This document shows positions 1 to 6,667 of a DNA stretch of 63,379 bases, in pieces. Position numbers and translations under genes: made by a program. This DNA comes from Trichormus sp. M33_DOE_039. Lineage in GTDB: Bacteria > Cyanobacteriota > Cyanobacteriia > Cyanobacteriales > Nostocaceae. Each line of letters begins with the position of its first letter. Position 1 is the first letter of the stretch. The stretch spans positions 1 to 63,379 of the forward strand of contig DVDT01000068.1 in assembly GCA_015296085.1 (NCBI GenBank), written 5' to 3'. The notes beneath the pieces are model-generated. The model was not told the origin of the DNA. It did no database searches and saw only the letters and a program-made list of their open reading frames with translations.

Positions 1-537
1 CGGTACGAAGAACGTCTTCCATAGCATCCCGAAGACAGTGAAAGAGGACTATTTGTTGACGAATTCGACTTTTCAACCAAGACCAACATCGCTCAATGTT
101 ATTCAGGTCAGGTGAATAAGGTGGCAAGTATTTTAACTGACAACCTGCTGTTTCAATTAATTCTTGAATACGACCTCCACGATGAAATGTAGCATTGTCG
201 GCAATCACTATTTGTCCGGGTTTTAGCGATGGGAGTAAACAACTTTCAAGCCAAGTTTCAAAGACATTACGGTTACAAGCACCTTCAACAGTAAATGGAG
301 CAAATAACTTGCCATTACAGTAGGCGGCAATCATATTAACTCGTCCTTGTCTTTTGCCACTCTTGAGTGCATGAAATCGCTTTCCTTTTTCATTCCACCC
401 ATAGCCATAATCGTCTCTATTATCCATTCCAGATTCATCTATATAGATGATTGACTCTGGTTTATACTTGTTGATCTGTTCTCTAAATTCTTGTCGTTTA
501 GCTTCATCTCTTTCTTGATAGCCGTAAGTTTTTTTTT
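1..537 (-). CDS. IS630-family transposase, DDE part (downstream frame, cut by window edge)
   Basis: Reading the minus strand in the frame that follows the nine-A run gives a catalytic DDE domain that continues to the window edge. The three acidic residues are visible in IIYIDESGMD, IVIADNATFH and YSPDLNNIERCW. These motifs are the hallmark of the IS630/Tc1-mariner transposases, which cut at TA dinucleotides. The frame has no start codon of its own, so it is presumably made by a -1 shift from the upstream helix-turn-helix frame at 529-537. Only the last residues of the protein are likely missing. The element looks intact, so it is probably recent. Confidence 0.85.
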
Positions 538-867
538 GCGCGTTAACCCAATTTTTTTTAAGGCTCTTGAGATTGTGCGCTCACTAATTTCTTCTGGCCA
601 TAGTTTGGCCATCTGGGCTTGAGTTTTACCCCCATTCACTTCCACAAATTTCTGAAATTTCTCCCAGTCCGTGATTTTATGCCCATTGCCTGGTGGTTGG
701 TTTGGTAGTGCTTGGTAATCTCCCGTGCTGGCTTTTCTTTGTAGCCATAGGTTGATTGTATTTCGACTGATTTGAAAAATTTGTGCCGCTTCAGTCTTAC
801 TCATCCCGTCTAACTCTATTGCTTGGATGACCTTCTGACGTAAGTCGTAACTGTAGGGTTTTGGCAT
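439..867 (-). CDS. IS630-family transposase, N-terminal helix-turn-helix part
   Basis: This 142-residue frame begins MPKPYSYDLRQKVIQAIE and contains an HTH segment (SKTEAAQIFQISRNTINLW). A second helical DNA-binding region follows (AQMAKLWPEEISERTISRAL). This is the usual bipartite N-terminus of cyanobacterial IS630 transposases. The family homology stops at RKKK, exactly at the nine-A run. The remaining ~30 residues are low-complexity shadow sequence, while the DDE homology continues in the -1 frame. I infer that the functional product is the fusion made by frameshifting; the short product could act as a regulator. Confidence 0.85.
   Translation of the reverse strand: MPKPYSYDLRQKVIQAIELDGMSKTEAAQIFQISRNTINLWLQRKASTGDYQALPNQPPGNGHKITDWEKFQKFVEVNGGKTQAQMAKLWPEEISERTISRALKKIGLTRKKKLTAIKKEMKLNDKNLENRSTSINQSQSSI
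529..537 (-). promoter_or_regulatory. A9 slippery run for -1 frameshifting in IS630
   Basis: The minus strand has nine consecutive A residues (T9 on the plus strand) where the HTH frame (CGC AAA AAA AAA CTT) must switch to the DDE frame (ACT TAC GGC TAT). Re-reading one A, or one extra A in the transcript, joins the frames. Programmed frameshifting is established for many IS630 elements. That it operates here is inference. Confidence 0.65.
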
Positions 868-1057
868 GAGCTTTTCTTGTCTTGAATGTTTAATCGGTGT
901 CTAGTTTTACTTTCCTCCTAGAGTATACTGTTTGTCCTAACCACCCTGGCGGTTGCTATAAATTTGCTTTTAACTCTTATAGACACTGCAATTTATAATC
1001 TAAAATCCAAAATTTGGCATTACTGAAAATAATTTGATTCCATGTGAGATTGTAAAG

Positions 1058-1110
1058 AAAACGCCCACAAATTCGATACACCAATTCTCATGAAAATGTG
1101 AGCGCGTTTT
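1058..1110 (-). terminator. Candidate terminator downstream of the small orphan gene
   Basis: An imperfect inverted repeat pairs AAAACGCCCAC (1058-1068) with GTGAGCGCGTTTT (1098-1110). On the minus strand it ends in a short T-rich run. It lies 33 bp beyond the stop of the gene ending at 1143. The large loop (about 30 nt) makes this only a moderate candidate. Confidence 0.35.
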
Positions 1111-1142
1111 TAAGCTATAGTCAATTCTTTCTTGACCGGAGA

Positions 1143-1601
1143 TTATACTTTATATTCTACGCGTGCGTGAAATCCCGCGTTTCTCGTGTTGCTAGCATGG
1201 ACATCTAATTTGATATTTGTAGTCGAAAACAAATTTGTCTTAATGCTGGCTGATTGCGGTCTATTGATAGATACATTACTCCATTCTCCACCGCCTCCAC
1301 CGCTAGACGATAGTTTGGCACTGAATGTATCATCGGGAGAGAAGATAGTTACTGTTAAGTTTACACTTTGTCCTGCTCCATACTTTGAGCCTTCAAAATG
1401 ATAGTTGCCGTTTCCATCTAGCTGTTCATAAACGTCAAAGCCACCAGATACTAATTCGAGCTGTTCTTGTATTCCTGAACTATCTGGTAATACCCCTGCT
1501 TCTGCCGCCGCTAAATTACTCTTGATGTCCTCTCTGATTTTTTCAAAAATTAGCTCTAATACTTCGTTGAATCCAGTTTTTTCAGTAGTCATTAAACTCA
1601 T
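1143..1601 (-). CDS. Hypothetical small glycine-rich protein
   Basis: I do not recognise this protein. I place the start at ATG 1601 (MSLMTTEKTGF) because AGGAGA lies about seven bases upstream. An in-frame extension to 1682 exists but has no such site. The product is about 152 residues. The first 50 are helical and charged (EVLELIFEKIREDIKSNLA). The rest looks beta-rich, with DGNGNYHF, a five-glycine run (SSSGGGGGEW) and a basic C-terminus (ARVEYKV). It has no signal peptide or membrane segment. It stands alone between an IS630 element and a gene-poor 700-bp region, so it may be an accessory gene. Confidence 0.6.
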   Translation of the reverse strand: MSLMTTEKTGFNEVLELIFEKIREDIKSNLAAAEAGVLPDSSGIQEQLELVSGGFDVYEQLDGNGNYHFEGSKYGAGQSVNLTVTIFSPDDTFSAKLSSSGGGGGEWSNVSINRPQSASIKTNLFSTTNIKLDVHASNTRNAGFHARVEYKV

Positions 1602-2329
1602 TGCACTTCTCCTGGTATTTTCACTTTCGTTATAATGTTTGAATTTTGGAGTAACCAAATATTCATTCGACATTGTTACCATTAAGACAATTTACCCGGT
1701 CAATTTCTGCATTTATTAAGTTAGAGGTATTTTTTCCTTAACCCAAATCACAGAATGAAATCAGCTTTGCCAAGAAACTGCAAAATTCCACACTGATTAC
1801 TTGAATCTTGCTATGAGCATCGCCAAAATTTATCTTAGTAATAAAGTTGATATGGAAAAGTTTGACTCTGGAGAACCAAACCCTCATTCTCGACAGATTT
1901 TTGACAAAGGATTGATTGCTTAGTTGATGTCCAATTCTAGATATAGACGAACTTTAAGATACTTGATACTCTTTTAACAAATTGGTCAGTGTATCAACCA
2001 TCTAATATGAATCTTAAATCAGGCTAATCGAGTTTAATAACCGTAATATTACTGAAATAACCGTAATAATATTTATTTTGGAAGTATTCACAATAAATCT
2101 TGTATGCGTGATCATCCAGTGTTAGTTTTATTGTTCTTGACTAAGATGCTGATCAGTATTTAGCAAAGATGTTTTTTCTAATGCAAATTATAGTGTGTCT
2201 ATTAAAGGTTAAAAAAACCATATCTGAGCTAGATCAAGAAAATTCTGAATTTATTAAAGAAATCATGACCAGGAATCAGACAAGAGAGCGATCGCTAAAA
2301 TTTTGCGGTTTTTCTAAATTCTCTAGCCG
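1602..2329. other. Gene-poor spacer with a short 20-bp-period direct repeat
   Basis: No convincing gene is seen. The 13-mer AATAACCGTAATA occurs at 2036-2048 and again at 2056-2068, about two helical turns apart. Two short plus-strand frames can be read: 1814-1924 (36 codons) and 2181-2333 (50 codons, running into the stop of the convergent gene). Neither has a clear ribosome binding site or recognisable content, so I leave them uncalled. Confidence 0.4.
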
Positions 2330-3121
2330 CTAACCCTCACCATACTTATAGATAAATTTTTCTGTAGTGCTGCATAGATGCTCATCTAGATGCGCTAGAG
2401 TTTGTTGGGCGATCGCAGGTGGTACGCCTCCATAGTATGCTTGAGCAATACCCCCTGTAATACAGGCGATGGTGTCACTATCACCACCTAGGGAGATAGC
2501 ATTGCGAATGGCATCTTCAAAATTAGTAGATTCTAGAAAGGCGATAATCGCTTGGGGGACAGAACCCAGAGAAGTTGCATCATATTGATATTTAGGTCGA
2601 ATTTGGTCTAGGGTGCGTTCCAGATTGTAGCCAAAGTTTGTCTGAATGTAAGATTTAATACCCACTTGATCATAACCTGTGCGAGCCAGAAAAATGGCGG
2701 CGGCGGTGGCTTGCGCGCCTTTAATACCTTCGGGATGATTATGGGTAACTTCTGCACTGCGTTTAGCTTCTCTTAACACAGTCTCTAGGTCATTAATAGC
2801 AAAGCCGATGGGACTAACACGCATGGCTGCACCATTACCAAAGCTGTTGTATGGTTGGCGACTGTGAGATTTAGCCCAGTTACTAAAGTTACGACCATAG
2901 CCTGCATACTGATAACGACTGTAGTACCACTGAAATTGGTCAATGTACTGACTGCTGGTGGGGAATTGGTCGGTATGGAGGATGACATCGGCCACTGCTA
3001 CAGTTAACACTGTGTCATCTGTGAAGCGGCACTGTCTACCAAATAAGGGGAAATCCTTACTTTTTAGGCTATTGCCTTCATAGACTGAACCAATAATGTC
3101 ACCTGCGATCGCACCCAGCAT
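2330..3121 (-). CDS. ADP-ribosylglycohydrolase family protein
   Basis: This 263-residue protein belongs to the ADP-ribosyl-glycohydrolase (DraG/ARH, crystallin J1) family, which removes ADP-ribose from proteins or small molecules using two metal ions. The N-terminus (MLGAIAGDIIGSVYEG) and FTDDTVLT carry the first metal-binding acidic residues. GGDSDTIACITGGIAQAYYG near residue 220 is the second signature. Length and motif order fit an intact, probably active cytosolic enzyme. It lies 23 bp downstream of the molybdopterin oxidoreductase gene on the same strand, so the two are probably co-transcribed. The true substrate is unknown. Confidence 0.88.
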   Translation of the reverse strand: MLGAIAGDIIGSVYEGNSLKSKDFPLFGRQCRFTDDTVLTVAVADVILHTDQFPTSSQYIDQFQWYYSRYQYAGYGRNFSNWAKSHSRQPYNSFGNGAAMRVSPIGFAINDLETVLREAKRSAEVTHNHPEGIKGAQATAAAIFLARTGYDQVGIKSYIQTNFGYNLERTLDQIRPKYQYDATSLGSVPQAIIAFLESTNFEDAIRNAISLGGDSDTIACITGGIAQAYYGGVPPAIAQQTLAHLDEHLCSTTEKFIYKYGEG

Positions 3122-3144
3122 AATCTTTTCATGGTGTTGTAATA

Positions 3145-5370
3145 TTAGGCTAGTTTTTCCAGGAGAACTACAGCGTTATAGTCAGGGACACCTTCGAGCG
3201 ATCGCTTGCTTTTGTCTAGTAAGACATTACCTTCTGGCCAATGTACTTGCAAGTTACCTGCCTGAATGGGCGCAGTATAAATTCGTCCTAGCAACTCACC
3301 TAATTGATTCTTGAGAATTACTTTATCACCATCTTTTAACCCTAAATTCACTGCATCTTGAGGATTTATTAACACAGCATCCCGTAAAGCACCTGTAATT
3401 GCATCTTTGCTCTCTTGCACCATGCTGTTAAACTGCTTACCCCGACGGGTGGCGACAAAAAAGTAGCCTGTTGGTAATTCTTTTTGAGTAGGTGACAAAC
3501 TAGCAAAATGAGCTTTCCCATCGCCTGTAGGAAAATTCCAACCAAAACACAGATGTGAACCGCCATACTGAAATTGATCTCCGGCTTGGTGCAAATGCTG
3601 AATCCCCGCGTATTGGGGAACAATACGGGCAATTTCTTGGCGCATGGTGGCTGTATCTGCAAAAGTTAGCTTGTCAGCCAATTCTGGTTTGACGCGTCTG
3701 GCTAATTCTAAAAACACTTCCCACTCTGGACGGGCTTCGCCGATGAGTTGTCCTGGGATTTCTGGGCTGAAAATCACCCGGCGTTCGGTGTTGGTTTCGG
3801 TGACTCCCCCAGGAATTTCGTAACGAGTAGTAGCAGGTAACAGGACAACAGTATCGGCTGGTTCGACTAGCATTTGGCTAGACAACACAATATCCATGTG
3901 TACCCGCAGAGGAATTTGTTGTAATGCCGCTTCTATATAATCTGGTTCTGGTAAAACTTCTAAGAAATTTCCACCTACAGAAAATAATACATCTAATTTT
4001 CCCTGATAGGCAGCATCAATCATTTCTGGGGCAATCAAACCTTTACTTGTGGGGACTGCAAAACCCCAATGTTGACTTAATTGGCGAGCATTTTCGGTAT
4101 TAATCAGTTTACCACCAGGAAATACAGTTGCATAACAACCCATCTCTGCACCACCTTGCACGCCGGAGTGTCCGCGAATAGGCATTAAACCGCAACCTTC
4201 CCGGCCGACAAAACCTTTAGTGAGGGCGAGGTTGATAATACTTCTGACGTTATCTTCACCGCATTCATGTTGAGTAATGCCCATACTCCAAACAAATACA
4301 GCTTTGTTCGCCGCACCCACCATTTGAGCAAAGGCGTACATTTCCTCACGAGATGCACCGGAAATTTTTTCTAATTCTTCCCAAGATTGTTGTGTTAATG
4401 TGGCTTGGAGTTCAGTAAAACCACTGGTGTAACTTTCAATAAATGATTGGTCAATCCAGTTATTGGCAATCATATGTTTGATTGTGCCATTTAAAAACGC
4501 CAAATCACCACCCAGGTTCACCAAAAAGAAATCTTCAGCGAATTTAGTTCCAAATAAAGCACTTTCTACAATCGAAGGAACCCAATAGCGTTCCATTCCT
4601 GGCTCGCGGTAGGTATTAATGACGACAATCTTCGTTCCAGCTTTTTTGGCGTAATGTAAGTATTTAACGGTGACAGGCTGATTGTTAGCGACATTAGAAC
4701 CAATAAACACTAATAAATCAGTGCCAATCCAGTCTTTATAAGAACAGGTAGTAGCCCCTGCACCCAGGGCAGCTTTTAAACCAGCTGTACTAGGGGAATG
4801 GCAAATCCTAGCAGCGTTATCTATATTGTTAGTCCCCATTGCTCGCACAGCTTTTTGGGTAGCGTAGTAGGTTTCGTTGACTGTACCCCGGCTGGTAATG
4901 TAAAAACTGAGACGTTCAGGTGTGGTTTGACGGATGCGATCGCTAATTACATCTAAAGTAGCATCCCAACTCACACGGCGAAAACCTTTTTCTCCCCGAT
5001 GTCTAATCATGGGGTAAGGTATTCTGCCCAAATCGCGCAATTCGCTGCTTTTTTGCTGGCGTAACTCTGCTACATCTGCTAATATCTGCTCTTCAAAGGC
5101 TGGCATGGTATTCATCCGCAACAACCGCAACCGCACATTGCAGACATGAATTCCATCCACAGTCCAATCTTTCATGCCGGTTGTTCCTAAAGCACAACCA
5201 TCGCAAACACCTTGATTGAGAATTTTCCAAGCATAGGGCAATTGATCACGCGATAACCAAATAGCCCGGAATACTTCCCAATAGTTGTTCGGGTACTGTT
5301 CGCCAATACCAAAAGGTTTCCAACTTGCCCAATTGGATGGTGTCCAGCGTTTTTTGGGTTTGGGTAGCAT
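3145..5370 (-). CDS. YdeP/FdhF-type molybdopterin oxidoreductase
   Basis: The 741-residue product is a molybdopterin guanine dinucleotide enzyme of the formate-dehydrogenase-alpha-like (YdeP) family, for which no substrate is firmly established. Near residues 55-80 it has Cys residues suited to an iron-sulfur cluster (GVCDGCALG, then HVCNVR). The central part carries the Mo-bis-MGD fold (ICHSPSTAGLKAALG, DLLVFIGSNVANNQP, GITQHECGEDN, MPIRGHSGVQGG). A C-terminal molybdopterin dinucleotide-binding domain follows (DAVNLGLKDGDKVIL). It has no Tat signal, so it is probably cytoplasmic. It heads an operon with the ADP-ribosylglycohydrolase and could use molybdate imported by the modA/modBC locus 40 kb away. 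Confidence 0.87.
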   Translation of the reverse strand: MLPKPKKRWTPSNWASWKPFGIGEQYPNNYWEVFRAIWLSRDQLPYAWKILNQGVCDGCALGTTGMKDWTVDGIHVCNVRLRLLRMNTMPAFEEQILADVAELRQQKSSELRDLGRIPYPMIRHRGEKGFRRVSWDATLDVISDRIRQTTPERLSFYITSRGTVNETYYATQKAVRAMGTNNIDNAARICHSPSTAGLKAALGAGATTCSYKDWIGTDLLVFIGSNVANNQPVTVKYLHYAKKAGTKIVVINTYREPGMERYWVPSIVESALFGTKFAEDFFLVNLGGDLAFLNGTIKHMIANNWIDQSFIESYTSGFTELQATLTQQSWEELEKISGASREEMYAFAQMVGAANKAVFVWSMGITQHECGEDNVRSIINLALTKGFVGREGCGLMPIRGHSGVQGGAEMGCYATVFPGGKLINTENARQLSQHWGFAVPTSKGLIAPEMIDAAYQGKLDVLFSVGGNFLEVLPEPDYIEAALQQIPLRVHMDIVLSSQMLVEPADTVVLLPATTRYEIPGGVTETNTERRVIFSPEIPGQLIGEARPEWEVFLELARRVKPELADKLTFADTATMRQEIARIVPQYAGIQHLHQAGDQFQYGGSHLCFGWNFPTGDGKAHFASLSPTQKELPTGYFFVATRRGKQFNSMVQESKDAITGALRDAVLINPQDAVNLGLKDGDKVILKNQLGELLGRIYTAPIQAGNLQVHWPEGNVLLDKSKRSLEGVPDYNAVVLLEKLA

Positions 5371-5490
5371 GATGTTTGTAATTGGTGATTTGAGGTGTAA
5401 ATAATAGTATGCGGAAGTCTTTCCTAAGCAGCAAAAATATTGATTATTTTTGAAATTTTATGAATTTTTGAGCTTGCTTCTCCCCACCCT

Positions 5491-6666
5491 TCACGGAAGC
5501 AAGCCACGCGGAACGTCCCGGAAGAAAGGATTATTTTGAATGTTGACTTGCTCTCGTTGGGCAGGAATGATGACTGTAAACTTAGTGCCAACTTTGAGTT
5601 CACTGGCTACTCTAATCTCGCCACCATGAGCCTCAACGCACTTTTTGACAATGGATAATCCTAAACCCGTCCCTGGGATTTTGCCCACATTGAGTCCTCG
5701 ATGGAAGGGTGTAAATAGTTTAGCTAAATCATAATCTGTTAGACCAATACCCTGATCTGTAATTTGAAATTCAACGTTGTCTGGCTCACATTGGATATGA
5801 AATGTCACGGTACTATCTACTGGAGAATATTTCATAGCATTCTCTAGTAAATTGGTGAGGATATGTTGCAATAGCTGGGGATCAATACTGTATATAATAT
5901 TGGTTGCTTCGTCTTTTTCCACTGTCAACACCAGCCTATGTGCGGTTGAAATGCGAGATTGTAAATCTGCTATGAGGTTGGAACAAAAATAGTAAATATC
6001 AATGGGTGCTGGTTGACAATGAAACTGTTCCTGCTCTAATTGACCTACAACTAAAACATCTGTGATCAATTGTGCCATTTGCTTGATCGCTTGTTTACCT
6101 CTTTCGATATGAGCTAGTTGTTGTTCAGGATTGAGTACATTAGGTTGTTCTAAAAGTTCTAAACTCATGAGTAGAGAACTTAGGGGGTTGCGAAATTCAT
6201 GGGAAACAATGGAGACGAATTGCGATTTTAGTTCGTTGAGGCGTTTTTCTTTAGCTAAAGCTTGTTTTATGACTTGTTCGGCTCGATGGTTAGCTAAAGC
6301 TACCTGGATACCAATACTCAAATCTTGTTCTTCAAATGGCTTCACAATGTAGCCGTAGGGGTGGGTGGCGATCGCCTCTGTTAATGTAGACTCATCTGTA
6401 TGAGCTGACAGAAACACTACAGGTAAATTAAATTGTTGCAAAATTTGATTTGCCGCTTCAATCCCTGTGATGCTGTCTTGCAAATAAATATCCATTAACA
6501 CCAAATCGGGTTGAGTGGTAGCTACCAGTTCTAAGGCTTTCTTCGCAGAGTTAGCAGTTCCCACAACTCTGTAGCCTAATTTGTGGAGATGCCGTTTAAT
6601 ATCTAGAGCAATCACCCATTCATCTTCGACGATGAGAATACTGAAGTTAGAAGCAGCTTGTGTCAT
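5491..6666 (-). CDS. Receiver-histidine kinase hybrid protein
   Basis: From ATG 6666 (MTQAASNFSILIVEDEWV) the product is 391 residues. An N-terminal receiver domain (1-125) has its phospho-acceptor in LVLMDIYLQD (about Asp59) and the conserved Lys in YIVKPF. It is followed by HisKA (FVSIVSHEFRNPLSSLL, about His156) and a HATPase domain (NLLENAMKYS, DQGIGLT, GTGLGLSIVKKC). It has no membrane segment. I chose this start because it lies one base after the stop of the upstream kinase gene, behind an AAAAAGG site. The in-frame extension to 6702 would overlap that gene. The arrangement suggests a phosphorelay in which the upstream kinase signals to this receiver. Confidence 0.88.
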   Translation of the reverse strand: MTQAASNFSILIVEDEWVIALDIKRHLHKLGYRVVGTANSAKKALELVATTQPDLVLMDIYLQDSITGIEAANQILQQFNLPVVFLSAHTDESTLTEAIATHPYGYIVKPFEEQDLSIGIQVALANHRAEQVIKQALAKEKRLNELKSQFVSIVSHEFRNPLSSLLMSLELLEQPNVLNPEQQLAHIERGKQAIKQMAQLITDVLVVGQLEQEQFHCQPAPIDIYYFCSNLIADLQSRISTAHRLVLTVEKDEATNIIYSIDPQLLQHILTNLLENAMKYSPVDSTVTFHIQCEPDNVEFQITDQGIGLTDYDLAKLFTPFHRGLNVGKIPGTGLGLSIVKKCVEAHGGEIRVASELKVGTKFTVIIPAQREQVNIQNNPFFRDVPRGLLP

Positions 6667-6667
6667 A

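Noticed and set aside
2181-2333. Plus-strand frame of 50 codons ending at the ADP-ribosylglycohydrolase stop
   Set aside because: It lacks a ribosome binding site and recognisable motifs. Charged composition alone is not enough.
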